DNA of 64,000 bases from Hyphomicrobiaceae bacterium (GCA_041397645.1 JAWKWE010000004.1:1302001-1366000); one strand, 5' to 3'. Counted from the stretch's first letter, positions 36,742 to 46,030 are shown. Numbers and translations: made by a program. The notes: generated from the letters alone by a model not told the origin.

Positions 36742-38193
36742 TTACGCGTCGATACCGCCGAGACAGAGGTATTTGATCTCCAGATATTCATCCAAGCCTT
36801 CGGCTGCGCCTTCGCGGCCAAGTCCGGATTCCTTGATGCCTCCGAATGGAACGACCTCGTTCGAGAAGATCCCTTCGTTTACGCCGATCATGCCGGCTTC
36901 GAGCTTTTCTGCGACGCGCCAGGCTCGTGCGAGGTTGCTCGAAAACAGATAGGCCGCGAGGCCGAAGGGTGTTCCGTTGGCAAGGGAAATGGCATCTGCT
37001 TCGGTCTCAAAGCGCATCAGCGCCGCAACGGGACCGAAGATCTCTTCCGACACAAGCGACATGTTCGGCTTGATGTCGCCGAGCACGGTCGGCGTGAAGA
37101 ACAAGTCGCCCGCTTCGTGTCCTTGGCCGCCGTAGAGAACCTTCGCGCCTTTCGCGATGGCGTCCTCGGTGAGCGCATTGACCTTGGTGATGGCGTCTTT
37201 GTTGATGAGCGGGCCGATGTTGCACTGGGAGTTATGACCAGGGCCGACTTCGAGCTTCTTCACCGCCTCCACAAGGGCTGCCGCAAAGCGATCGTAGATG
37301 CCCGATTGCACGAGAATGCGATTGGCGCAAACGCAGGTCTGTCCGGCGTTGCGATACTTCGAGGCCATGGCGCCCGCGACTGCCTGATCGAGGTCGGCAT
37401 CGTCGAAAACGAGGAGTGGGGCATTTCCGCCAAGCTCAAGCGTCAGCTTCTTCACCGTATCGGCGCATTGACGATACAGCGCCTTGCCGACGGAGGTCGA
37501 TCCGGTGAAGGAGAGTTTGCGAACGCGGGGGTCGTCGCACAGAACCTTCCCGACCGCGGGTGCATGCTGCGTGGTGATGACATTGAAGACGCCCGGCGGC
37601 ACACCTGCGTCCATGGCCAGTTTCGCGATCGCGAGGGCGCACAACGGCGTGTCCTCGGCCGGTTTGACAACGATGGTGCAGCCAGCGGCGAGAGCGGGTG
37701 CAACTTTGCGCGTGATCATCGCGATTGGAAAATTCCACGGTGCGATGGCTGCGACGACGCCGATGGGCTGTTTGATGGTCACGTAGCGGCGCGAGGCGAC
37801 TGTTGTCGGAATTGTGTGCCCGTAGGCGCGTTTGCCCTCTTCGGAGAACCATTCGACGAACGAGGCGCCATAGGCGACCTCACCGCGCGCTTCTGCCAGA
37901 GGCTTTCCTTGCTCGCTGGTCATCAGCGCGGCAAGCGCCTCGGTATCGGCGGTCATCAGGTCGAACCACTTGCGCAGAATGGTGCCGCGTTCTTTCGCGG
38001 TCTTGGCTGACCACGCAGGCAATGCGCGATGCGCCGCGTCGATGGCCGCTGTCGTCTCGGCGGGGCCAAGATCGGGGACTTGCGCGATCGTCTTGCCGGT
38101 TGCCGGATCTGTCACCGCGAATGACTTGGAGCCCTTCACCCACTTGCCGTCGATCAGAGCTTCGGTCGGATATTTGGGCGCGGGCGTCGACAT
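36742..38193 (-). CDS. gabD: Succinate-semialdehyde dehydrogenase
   Basis: 483-residue NAD(P)-dependent aldehyde dehydrogenase. Motifs: PWNFPIAMITRKVAPALAAG, FTGSTSVGKALYRQ, catalytic glutamate in LTLELGGNAPLLVFDDAD and catalytic cysteine in NAGQTCVCANR. The C-terminal FGGIKESGLGREGAAEGLDEYLEIKYLCLG is typical of GabD-type enzymes. It oxidises succinate semialdehyde, the product of GabT, to succinate. It sits 18 bases after the puuC-like gene and before potD. Confidence 0.9.
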   Translation of the reverse strand: MSTPAPKYPTEALIDGKWVKGSKSFAVTDPATGKTIAQVPDLGPAETTAAIDAAHRALPAWSAKTAKERGTILRKWFDLMTADTEALAALMTSEQGKPLAEARGEVAYGASFVEWFSEEGKRAYGHTIPTTVASRRYVTIKQPIGVVAAIAPWNFPIAMITRKVAPALAAGCTIVVKPAEDTPLCALAIAKLAMDAGVPPGVFNVITTQHAPAVGKVLCDDPRVRKLSFTGSTSVGKALYRQCADTVKKLTLELGGNAPLLVFDDADLDQAVAGAMASKYRNAGQTCVCANRILVQSGIYDRFAAALVEAVKKLEVGPGHNSQCNIGPLINKDAITKVNALTEDAIAKGAKVLYGGQGHEAGDLFFTPTVLGDIKPNMSLVSEEIFGPVAALMRFETEADAISLANGTPFGLAAYLFSSNLARAWRVAEKLEAGMIGVNEGIFSNEVVPFGGIKESGLGREGAAEGLDEYLEIKYLCLGGIDA

Positions 38194-38211
38194 TTCGTCT
38201 TCCTTCTGCTT

Positions 38212-39702
38212 CTAGCGTAGTGTGATGGAAACGGACTTGAGATCGGCATATTTGTGGAGTGCGTGCAGTGAACGGTCGCGCCCGAAGCCCGATTGTTTGA
38301 AACCTCCGAACGGCATGGTGATGTCGCAGGCGTCCCAGCCATTCACCCATACAAGGCCAGCCCGCAGCTCGCGGGCAGCGCGATGGGCGAGCGACACGTC
38401 TTTCGTCCACACGCCGGAAGCAAGGCCGTAGACTGTACCATTCGCCATCTTGAAGGCTTGTTCCGTGTCGGAGAAGCGCGTGACGGCAAGGACGGGCCCG
38501 AAGACTTCCTCGCGCGACAGCGTTGCGTCGGCTGCAACGGCGTCGAACACCGTCGGCTCGACGTAAAAGCCGCCGGTCTCCTCGCGTGCTCGCCGTCCGC
38601 CGAGCCTAAGCGCGCAGCCTTCGGAATTTGCCTTCGATATATAGCGAAGCGCGGTCTTCATCTGCTCTTCGCTTACCATCGCACCAAAGCGCGTATCTGG
38701 GTTGAGCGGGTCGCCGGGTGTGATGCCTCGCGCGACAGCAAGGAGGTTGTCTACGAAGGCGTCCGCAATGTCTTCATGCACAAGCAGGCGGGAGGCGGCG
38801 GTGCAGACCTCGCCCTGATTGTAGAAGATGCCCCAAGCTGCATGTTCCGCGGCAGCCGTCAAATCGGGGCAATCAGCAAACACGATTTGAGGGCTTTTGC
38901 CTCCAAGCTCCAAGCTGACGCGCTTGAGGTTCGATTGACCCGAGTACTGCATCAGGAGTTTGCCGACTGGACCCGATCCGGTGAACGCAATCATGTCGAC
39001 GTCCATATGCAAGGCCAGCGCCTTTCCGGCGGAAGCGCCGAAGCCAGGGACGACATTGAGAACGCCGGGTGGCAGGCCAGCTTCAAGCGCAAGTTCGCCC
39101 AGCTTGAGCGCGGTAAGAGGAGATTGCTCGGCTGGCTTGAGGACGATGGAATTTCCCATTGCAAGCGCAGGTGCGATTTTCCACACCGCCATCATCAGCG
39201 GGAAATTCCACGGAACGATGCAGCCGATGACGCCCAACGGCTCATGAACGGCAAACGAGATCCGGTCGGAGGTCTCCGGACCGACCTCGCCATAAACCTT
39301 GTCGAGCGCCTCTGCGTAGTAACGCATGGTCTTTATGGACGCTGGTATATCGACTTTGAGAGAGTCGTTGATCGGCTTGCCGACGTCGAGGCTTTCGAGC
39401 AAGGCAAGCTGTTCAGCATCGCGTTTCATCAGGTCGGCGAGCTTGAACAGAATGCGCTTCTTTTCATTGTAGTGCTTCTTGCGCCAGCGGCCGTCGTCGA
39501 ACGCCGCACGCGCGCTTGCGACCGCGGCGTCGATGTCGGAGCCATCGCCTTCCGCAACGGCGTTGATAATGCGGCCGTTGCGCGGAGATACGTTCTCAAA
39601 CGTCTTTCCCGACAGCGCAGGCGTGATCCTGCCGTCGATCACAGCATTGGATGGAATGGCAATCGAGCCTGCCAGGGCTTCGAAATGGGCGAGCGATGTC
39701 AT
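38212..39702 (-). CDS. puuC: Gamma-glutamyl-gamma-aminobutyraldehyde dehydrogenase, PuuC-like
   Basis: 496-residue aldehyde dehydrogenase from the ATG at 39702 (MTSLAHFEALAGSIAIPSNAVIDG). Motifs: PWNFPLMMAVWKIAPALAMGNS, FTGSGPVGKLLMQ, ELGGKSPQIVFAD and catalytic cysteine in NQGEVCTAASRLLV. The last is the PuuC/AldB-like form rather than the GabD form. It should oxidise the aldehyde made by PuuB to gamma-glutamyl-GABA. Placed between the GS-like ligase and gabD. Confidence 0.85.
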   Translation of the reverse strand: MTSLAHFEALAGSIAIPSNAVIDGRITPALSGKTFENVSPRNGRIINAVAEGDGSDIDAAVASARAAFDDGRWRKKHYNEKKRILFKLADLMKRDAEQLALLESLDVGKPINDSLKVDIPASIKTMRYYAEALDKVYGEVGPETSDRISFAVHEPLGVIGCIVPWNFPLMMAVWKIAPALAMGNSIVLKPAEQSPLTALKLGELALEAGLPPGVLNVVPGFGASAGKALALHMDVDMIAFTGSGPVGKLLMQYSGQSNLKRVSLELGGKSPQIVFADCPDLTAAAEHAAWGIFYNQGEVCTAASRLLVHEDIADAFVDNLLAVARGITPGDPLNPDTRFGAMVSEEQMKTALRYISKANSEGCALRLGGRRAREETGGFYVEPTVFDAVAADATLSREEVFGPVLAVTRFSDTEQAFKMANGTVYGLASGVWTKDVSLAHRAARELRAGLVWVNGWDACDITMPFGGFKQSGFGRDRSLHALHKYADLKSVSITLR

Positions 39703-39725
39703 GGCGTCGGCTCTCCTTGTTGTCC

Positions 39726-41078
39726 TTACGCGACCCGCGCGTACCACTGGTGATCGAGTTCGGTCACAACACGCTCGAACGCGATGCGTTCGGCCTGCTT
39801 CATCTGCGAGTAGACCTTCTGAAATGTCTCGCCGAATGCATCGGACACGGTCTTTGCCGTTTCGAATTGGGCCAGAGCGTTGACCCAAGCGGTCGGAACC
39901 TTGGGCGCGTCTGTTGCATCGCAATTGCCTTCTGCCGCCGAGCCCGGATCGAGCTTGTTGGCGATGCCGTGATTGATGCCTGCAAGAACGGCGGCCAGTA
40001 CGAGATAGGGATTGGCATCGGCGCCGGCAATGCGGTGCTCGACGCGGGTTGCGTTGGGGGACGTATTCAACACCCGCAGCGATGCCGTGCGGTTATTGAA
40101 GCCCCAGTGTGCTGCCATAGGAACATAGGACTTAGGCTGATAGCGGCGGTAGGCGTTGGCCGATTGGGCCCAGACCGCCATGAAGTCGCCCATGGTCGCG
40201 CGCAGCCCACCAATCGCATTGCGGAACAGCGGCGAAATTGGATCGCCCGCAAACACATTCTTCCCTGCATCATCAAGCAGCGACACGTGAATGTGCATAC
40301 CGGAGCCTGACCAGTCGTGGTGGGGCTTGGCCATGAAGGTGGCTTCGATGCCGTTGGCGCGAGCAGCGGCCTTCACCGCGCGCTTCAGAAGCAAACCGTC
40401 AAGCGCGGAAGAAGCTGGGTCCTTGGTGTGCTTCAGATTGATTTCGAATTGGCCGGGGCCCGCCTCTTGCAACACCGCATCGACAGGCAGTTTTTGCGTC
40501 TCGGCGATACGATAGATATCATCAATGAATGCGCTGGCGCAGTCGAGTTCCTCAAACTGATAAAGTTGCTGCCAATCTGGATCGCTGACCAAGCCAGGGG
40601 GCGTCTTGAGCGTGAAGTTCCCATTAGGTGAGGCCGCGCTGACGTAGAACTCCAGTTCGACCGCTGTGACCGGATGATAGCCCTTGGCGGCAAGACGTGC
40701 GGTCTGGCGTTGCAACAATCGGCGCGGGTCAAGTCCGCCGTCGTCCTCCACGGGAACCATGACGGCTTGCGCGTGCGTGGTATCGTTGATGGAAACCGGG
40801 GCGAGAGTATCGGCCAAAATGCGGAATTGGATATCGGGGTCGCCCGTCTCCCACAGACGGCCGGTCTCCTCCACGCACGAACCGCGCATGTCCATGATGT
40901 AGCAGGTCGAGGGCACCATAAAGCCCTTGTCGGAAAAGGCTACGAGGTCGCCCGCGCGAACCCGCTTGCCGCGACCAATGCCGTTGACATCGTGCATGAA
41001 GATGTCGATCCATTGCACGGTGGGATGCGCCGCAAGAAACGCCTTTGCTTGCTCGGCGGAGAGGTACGTTTCGTTCAT
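39726..41078 (-). CDS. puuA: Gamma-glutamylputrescine synthetase, glutamine synthetase family
   Basis: 450-residue glutamine-synthetase-fold ligase from the ATG at 41078 (MNETYLSAEQAKAFLAAHPTVQWIDIFMHDVNGIGRGKRV). Catalytic segments: ELEFYVSAA, GQFEINLKHTKDP, GSGMHIHVSLLDDAGKN and GADANPYLVLAAVLAGINHG. It probably glutamylates putrescine or another amine with ATP. It overlaps puuD by four bases and precedes puuC by 23, a genuine puu operon context. It is clearly divergent from the ligase at 16421, so the two may differ in amine preference. Confidence 0.85.
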   Translation of the reverse strand: MNETYLSAEQAKAFLAAHPTVQWIDIFMHDVNGIGRGKRVRAGDLVAFSDKGFMVPSTCYIMDMRGSCVEETGRLWETGDPDIQFRILADTLAPVSINDTTHAQAVMVPVEDDGGLDPRRLLQRQTARLAAKGYHPVTAVELEFYVSAASPNGNFTLKTPPGLVSDPDWQQLYQFEELDCASAFIDDIYRIAETQKLPVDAVLQEAGPGQFEINLKHTKDPASSALDGLLLKRAVKAAARANGIEATFMAKPHHDWSGSGMHIHVSLLDDAGKNVFAGDPISPLFRNAIGGLRATMGDFMAVWAQSANAYRRYQPKSYVPMAAHWGFNNRTASLRVLNTSPNATRVEHRIAGADANPYLVLAAVLAGINHGIANKLDPGSAAEGNCDATDAPKVPTAWVNALAQFETAKTVSDAFGETFQKVYSQMKQAERIAFERVVTELDHQWYARVA

Positions 41079-41815
41079 GAGTACTTGGCTCCTGCCGCCG
41101 CGCCGAAGCGCTGGAACAGCTTGACGGATACTGGGTTGTTTCTTGCGTTCCATTCGGGGTGCCACTGCACACCCAAACAGAAGGGGTGATCGTCCGGACC
41201 GCGAACTGCTTCAATCAAGCCGTCTTCGGCGCGGGCCTCAGGTGTCAGCGTTTTGCCGATTTCCTTGACGCCCTGGCCATGAAGCGAATTCACGCGGATT
41301 TCGTCCTCGCCGATCCAGTCTCTGAGCTTGCCGGTCAGAGTGAGGGAATGAACCGGCCCCCACCGTTCCTCAAGCGTCAACTCCTTCTTCTCGCGGTGAT
41401 CGTTCAGTCCTTGTTGATCATGAACCGCCTGGTGCAGCTTTCCGCCAAGAGCAACGTTCAGCTCCTGAAATCCGCGGCAGATTGCGAACATCGGGATGTG
41501 CCTTTCGACCGCCGTGCGGATCAGAGGTAACGTCACCTTGTCGCGTGCCTGGTCCAGCTGATCCGGCAACACCGGTATCTCGCCCGGAGCATAGTGCTCG
41601 GGCGAGATGTTGGAGGGGCTGCCGGAGAACAGGATGCCGTCGGCAACGTCGAGCACGGCGCCGATATCGACCAGCGCCAAGTCAAGCGGGATCAAGAGCG
41701 GTTGACACTCCGCCACTTGTGCCACTGCCGCCGAGTATTTCCGGCTCACCGCGTCGAAGGTGTAGCCTTCAATTGTCTTGGTGCAGCAGGGAATGACGAC
41801 AACTGGTCGGCTCAT
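41075..41815 (-). CDS. puuD: Gamma-glutamyl-GABA hydrolase PuuD
   Basis: 246-residue class I glutamine-amidotransferase-like hydrolase (peptidase C26). The nucleophile is the cysteine in FAICRGFQELNVALGG, and the catalytic histidine is in GVQWHPEWNAR. The N-terminal RPVVVIPCCTKTIEGYTFDAV is family-like. It releases GABA and glutamate from gamma-glutamyl-GABA. It overlaps spuC and puuA by four bases at either end, showing tight translational coupling. Confidence 0.92.
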   Translation of the reverse strand: MSRPVVVIPCCTKTIEGYTFDAVSRKYSAAVAQVAECQPLLIPLDLALVDIGAVLDVADGILFSGSPSNISPEHYAPGEIPVLPDQLDQARDKVTLPLIRTAVERHIPMFAICRGFQELNVALGGKLHQAVHDQQGLNDHREKKELTLEERWGPVHSLTLTGKLRDWIGEDEIRVNSLHGQGVKEIGKTLTPEARAEDGLIEAVRGPDDHPFCLGVQWHPEWNARNNPVSVKLFQRFGAAAGAKYS

Positions 41816-43188
41816 GCCGCAACCTCATTCTTGACGGCTTCGTAGGTGGCATCGAGGGACTTCTTGATGACGGCTTCGGCCTCGTCGAAGTGCTCTTGCG
41901 TCCAGATCAGCGGCGGCGCGCACACCATCGTGTCGTACACGGCGCGCATGATGAAGCCGTTGTCGAAGAAGTGATTGCGGCAGATGAGGCCAACCCGGCC
42001 CGGCTTTTCAAATCGCGCCCGCGTCTTCTTGTTGGCGCAAAGCTCAATTGCGCCGAGCATACCGACCGAGCGAACCTCGCCGACAACCGGGTGGTCCTTG
42101 AACTTGCCAAGAAGCTTGGCGAGCGCGGGGCCGGTTTCGGTCTTCACTTTCGCGATCAGGTTCTCGCGCTCCATGATTTCAAGGTTCTTCAACGCAACTG
42201 CGCACGCGACCGGGTGTCCGGAGAACGTGTAACCGTGATTGAAGTCGTCGTCCTCGGCCATCAATGCGTCGACGATGTTGTCGCCGACAAGAACGCCAGA
42301 GAGCGGGATGTAGCCTGACGTGGCGGCTTTTGCGAACGTGATGAGGTCCGGCTTGATGCCGTAGTACTGGGATGCAAACCACGTTCCGAGGCGGCCGAAT
42401 CCGGTAATGACTTCGTCGGCCAAGAACAAAATGCCGTACTTGTCGATGATCTTCTGGACTTCCGGCCAGTAGTTGTCCGGCGCGATTTTGACGCCGCCGG
42501 CGCCCTGAACGGGCTCACCAGCAAATGCCGCGACGTTGTCCGGCCCGCAGCGCAGGATTTCCTCTTCCAGAGCGCGAGCGGCGCGCAGACCGAGCTGTTC
42601 GGGTGTCTCGCCTGGAAGCGCTTCGCCGAACCAGTAAGGGTCCATGACATGGCGGAACCCTTCATAGACCGGATAGCTATGCTGATGGACGTGGCTCATG
42701 CCGCCCATCGAGCCCGCTGCAATAGTCGAGCCGTGATAGGCATTCTTGCGCGAAATAATAATGCGCCGCTTGGGCTGGCCTTTGAGCACCCAGTAATGGC
42801 GGATGAGGCGGATAGCGGTGTCGTTCGATTCCGACCCCGATGAACCATAAAACACGTTGTTGAGATTTTCGGGTGCGATTTCAGCGAGGCGGCGGGCGAG
42901 CCTGATCGCCGCGGGATGCGTCGTGCGGAAGAACGTGTTGTAGAACGCGAGTTCCTTCATCTGTGTGTGCGCTGCATCGGCCAATTCCTCGCGGCCATAG
43001 CCAATGGACGTCGTCCACAGACCCGCCATGCCGTCGAGAATGCGCTTTCCTTCATTGTCCCAAATGTAGGGGCCTTCGCCGCGTACGATGACACGCGCGC
43101 CGCCGGCTCGCAGGGACTTGTGATCGGTAAATGGATGCAGGTGGTGCTGTGCGTCCAGCTCTTTCAGCTGCGAGTATTGCTGCGCCAA
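41812..43188 (-). CDS. spuC: Putrescine:pyruvate aminotransferase, SpuC-like
   Basis: 458-residue class III PLP aminotransferase. N-terminal LDAQHHLHPFTDHKSLRAGGARVIVRGEGPYIWDNEGKRILDGMAGLW is typical of SpuC. PLP aspartate in LFLADEVITGFGRLGTWFAS, Schiff-base lysine in ITFAKAATSGYIPLSG. It transfers an amino group from putrescine (or cadaverine, spermidine) to pyruvate, a route parallel to the gamma-glutamyl one. It is the first gene of the long leftward operon. The 278-359 base spacer to the divergent TetR gene holds the operon promoter; I recognise no consensus box there beyond the direct repeat at 43508. Confidence 0.9.
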   Translation of the reverse strand: MAQQYSQLKELDAQHHLHPFTDHKSLRAGGARVIVRGEGPYIWDNEGKRILDGMAGLWTTSIGYGREELADAAHTQMKELAFYNTFFRTTHPAAIRLARRLAEIAPENLNNVFYGSSGSESNDTAIRLIRHYWVLKGQPKRRIIISRKNAYHGSTIAAGSMGGMSHVHQHSYPVYEGFRHVMDPYWFGEALPGETPEQLGLRAARALEEEILRCGPDNVAAFAGEPVQGAGGVKIAPDNYWPEVQKIIDKYGILFLADEVITGFGRLGTWFASQYYGIKPDLITFAKAATSGYIPLSGVLVGDNIVDALMAEDDDFNHGYTFSGHPVACAVALKNLEIMERENLIAKVKTETGPALAKLLGKFKDHPVVGEVRSVGMLGAIELCANKKTRARFEKPGRVGLICRNHFFDNGFIMRAVYDTMVCAPPLIWTQEHFDEAEAVIKKSLDATYEAVKNEVAA

Positions 43189-43507
43189 GGTGAAACCTCC
43201 AACGATGCTCGGGTGAATGGGAAAGATTGCGAGCGGGAAGTTTCAGGCGGCGTGAAGCCAATGCGGGCGCACTGTTGAAGCTGAAGAGATTTGCGTGTCA
43301 GGCCGCAGGCATGGGCAACGCAGCGTGTCGAATGATGACGCGTCTCACCCTGCTTTGCGAAAGCATGGTGATCCAAACTGCCCGCGATCGGCGAATGACC
43401 GTTCACGTGACGCTCCTCCAACAACCAGCCCAAGTTAGTGAGGCGGAATAATTTCCGTCAACATCTTTGCGGACTTGCGCGTGCCCGAAATTCGGGCTTA
43501 CTCTGCC

Positions 43508-43542
43508 TAAAGGCTACGGTGAAGACTTTAAAGGCTACGGTG
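43508..43542. repeat. 14-bp direct repeat, 21-bp period, at the TetR gene start
   Basis: TAAAGGCTACGGTG occurs at 43508-43521 and again at 43529-43542, exactly 21 bases apart, about two helical turns. If translation starts at the TTG at 43548 the repeat is a 5' leader element that could bind the regulator; if it starts at the TTG at 43467 it encodes a KGYGEDFKGYG repeat. It is not an inverted repeat, so it is not a typical TetR palindrome. Confidence 0.45.
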
Positions 43543-43547
43543 TAGAA

Positions 43548-44216
43548 TTGTCAAGCAGGGCAGCCAGCAAGATTTCCAAGAAGCGACCGAGGGGGCGGCG
43601 CGGCATTGACCGTGCCGACATTCTGGAGGCTGCTTTCAAGCTGTTAGCCCAGGAGGGAGAGACGGGCTTTTCGGTGCGCAAGGTTGGCGCGGCTGCGGGC
43701 GTCGACCCCATGACGGTCCTGCACCATTTCAAATCGAAAGAAGTCTTGCTGCGCGCGCTCGCTGACAAGTCTTTGGGGATGGTGACGCTGCCAATGCCAA
43801 GCGGAGACTGGCGCAAGGATTTGCTCGCGGTTGCCAATGCGTATCGCGATCTTGCCCGCCGATATCCCAATGTTTTCCATTTGCATTTTCGCTTTAACGC
43901 GACCGGTCCCGCAGACCATGCGTCGAGCGAGATCGTGTACCGGGCGATGCGCGCCACCGGTCTACCCGATCCGGCTGCCGCAGGATTGGGGCTTGCCTTT
44001 TATGCCTTCGTTCTTGGTTTTGCGCTGGCTGAGGTTGAAGGCTTATTGGTTCCGTTAAGCCGGGAGGAAGAGGACGAGCTCAACGCGCTCGATCCGCTTG
44101 GCTACCCCGCGACCCGTGCGTTCATTCCGGCCTTCAAGAGACTGGACGCCGAGGCGGCGTTCAATACAGCGTTTTCTGCCTTTATTTCAGGCATTGCTGC
44201 GCGTGCAAAGGTTTGA
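43548..44216 (+). CDS. TetR-family regulator of the polyamine operon (inferred target)
   Basis: TetR/AcrR regulator of 222 residues from a TTG at 43548; no ATG gives the N-terminus, and an earlier TTG at 43467 would add 27 residues, so the start is uncertain. The helix-turn-helix lies at about residues 18-65 of the short form (RADILEAAFKLLAQEGETGFSVRKVGAAAGVDPMTVLHHFKSKEVLLRAL). The C-terminal ligand domain is largely helical (SSEIVYRAMRATGLPDPAAAGLGLAFYAF). It is divergent from spuC, so the polyamine operon is the natural target. An amine or a pathway intermediate may be the inducer. Confidence 0.85.
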   Translation: MSSRAASKISKKRPRGRRGIDRADILEAAFKLLAQEGETGFSVRKVGAAAGVDPMTVLHHFKSKEVLLRALADKSLGMVTLPMPSGDWRKDLLAVANAYRDLARRYPNVFHLHFRFNATGPADHASSEIVYRAMRATGLPDPAAAGLGLAFYAFVLGFALAEVEGLLVPLSREEEDELNALDPLGYPATRAFIPAFKRLDAEAAFNTAFSAFISGIAARAKV

Positions 44217-44507
44217 ACCGGTCACGCATCGGGAAAAATAGCTAATCCTGTGTCAAGGTCGATATACGACGCGCCTTTTGTAGGCTAGCACTGATTCGTG
44301 CGTCGCGATTTCTGCATTGCACTGCACTTCAAGCGTCGCACGTCTATCTGGGGAAGGGTTTGACGACGCAAGGTGTCGCTGGCAGGCGTATCCGTTTTCG
44401 GGCAACCGTTTTGGACATGCGCTCTATCCAATTGTTTGAATACACGGCGTTTTAATTCGGCTGGCGCCCTGAGGTCCTTGAGCCCAATAAAAGGGTTAGG
44501 ACAACTC

Positions 44508-45998
44508 ATGCAAAATGTGGCCAAGGGCGTCACCTACGAGAAGGTAGATGACGCATACTTTCAAGCGCGTGGACTACGCCGTCATGCCGGCGTTTGGTCG
44601 TTGTGGGCACTCGGCGTCGGGGCGGTTATCTCTGGACACTTTTCCGGTTGGAACCTGGGATTGGCGTCGGGCGGATGGGGCGGCATGTTCATTGCCACCA
44701 TCGTTATCGCAATCATGTATCTGGGACTCACGTATTCGTTGGCGGAAATGAGTCCCGCCATGCCGCACACTGGTGGCGCCTATTCATTCGCGCGCACGGC
44801 GTTTGGACCGTGGGGAGGTTTCATCACCGGGCTTGCTGAGAATGTCGAATACGTCATGACGGCGGCCGTGATCGTCTTCTTCATCGGTAGCTACCTTGCG
44901 GCCATCGTTGGCGCTCCGGTGGAATGGCAGCCGATCTTCTGGATTCTTGGCTACGTGCTGTTCGTAGGTTTGAACTATCTAGGCGTCGAACAGTCCTTCA
45001 AGTTCTCGCTCTTCATCACAGTTCTGGCGCTCTTGTGTCTTGCCGTCTTCTATATCAGCGCCATCCCGCACGTAGATTTCAATCGCTGGGCACTCAACAT
45101 TGCTCCCGACGGTAGTGAGCTGCCGGAAGGAAACGGTCCGATGCTTCCGATGGGGATGTACGGAGTTCTTGCCGCGCTTCCCTTCGCTGTCTGGCTGTTT
45201 CTGGCCATCGAACAATTGCCGTTGGCAGCCGAAGAGTCGGTAGATCCCAAACGCGATATGCCCAAGGGGATCATGCTCGGCATGTTTACGCTCATCTGCT
45301 CGGCGTTCTTGGTGCTCTTCCTCAACCCGTCGGTGGTGGGCGTGGGCTCGCAAAAGCTTGGCGCTTCTGGCGAGCCGCTGCTTGACGGGTTCAGGGCATT
45401 GTTTGGCAGTGATATTGCCAATATTCTGGCGCTCGTTGCTGTGACCGGTCTGGTTGCATCGTTCCATGCAATCATTTTCGCGTTCGGTCGCCAGATCTAC
45501 TCGGTCAGCCGTGCTGGATATTTTCCGACGTTCCTGTCGATTACACACGGAACCAGAAAGACGCCGCACATCGCCATGATCGTCGGCTCGGTCCTCGGGC
45601 TTGCCGTCATGCTTACGGTTTGGTTCGTGGAAGGTGCGGAGCAGGGTGCAAAGGTCATCGGTGGCACGTTGCTCAACATGGCCGTGTTTGGCGCCATGTT
45701 CTCATATGTGATGCAGGGGCTGTCTTACATTCAGCTGAAACGCAAGTTCCCCAACATCGAGCGGCCGTATAAGAGTCCGTTGGGTGTCTTCGGCGCGGCG
45801 CTGACGGTGATCATTGCGCTGGTCACCATCTACATGCAGCTTCAAGATCCGACATATCTTGCAGGCGTTCTTTGGGTGGCTGCCTGGTTTGCCGTTGGCA
45901 TCATCTACTTTGCTTTGGTCGGACGTCATAAGTTGATCCTGTCACCGGAAGAGGAGTTCGCTCTTTCGCGCGGTGAATCGGAATACAAGTCGATCTGA
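44508..45998 (+). CDS. Amino acid/ethanolamine permease (APC superfamily)
   Basis: 496-residue 12-helix APC transporter from the ATG at 44508 (MQNVAKGVTYEKVDDAYFQARGLRRHAGVWSLWALGVGAVISGHFSGWN). The VISGxFSGWNxGLAxGGWGGM stretch and ENVEYVMTAA are strongly like the ethanolamine permease family. A frame extending to 44373 is not supported. No eutBC ammonia-lyase genes are in the window, so it may serve polyamine or amino-alcohol uptake with the neighbouring catabolic genes. The 291-base upstream spacer (44217-44507) holds nothing I can name. A strong terminator follows. Confidence 0.85.
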   Translation: MQNVAKGVTYEKVDDAYFQARGLRRHAGVWSLWALGVGAVISGHFSGWNLGLASGGWGGMFIATIVIAIMYLGLTYSLAEMSPAMPHTGGAYSFARTAFGPWGGFITGLAENVEYVMTAAVIVFFIGSYLAAIVGAPVEWQPIFWILGYVLFVGLNYLGVEQSFKFSLFITVLALLCLAVFYISAIPHVDFNRWALNIAPDGSELPEGNGPMLPMGMYGVLAALPFAVWLFLAIEQLPLAAEESVDPKRDMPKGIMLGMFTLICSAFLVLFLNPSVVGVGSQKLGASGEPLLDGFRALFGSDIANILALVAVTGLVASFHAIIFAFGRQIYSVSRAGYFPTFLSITHGTRKTPHIAMIVGSVLGLAVMLTVWFVEGAEQGAKVIGGTLLNMAVFGAMFSYVMQGLSYIQLKRKFPNIERPYKSPLGVFGAALTVIIALVTIYMQLQDPTYLAGVLWVAAWFAVGIIYFALVGRHKLILSPEEEFALSRGESEYKSI

Positions 45999-46030
45999 TC
46001 GCAGATCACCGAGACAGAAAATGAAACAAG

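Noticed and set aside
36709..38010. 433-codon plus-strand open frame
   Set aside because: Antisense to gabD with no recognisable domain.
38293..39753. Long plus-strand open frame of 486 codons
   Set aside because: Lies antisense to the well-supported puuC gene; composition typical of a GC-rich shadow frame and no family motif.
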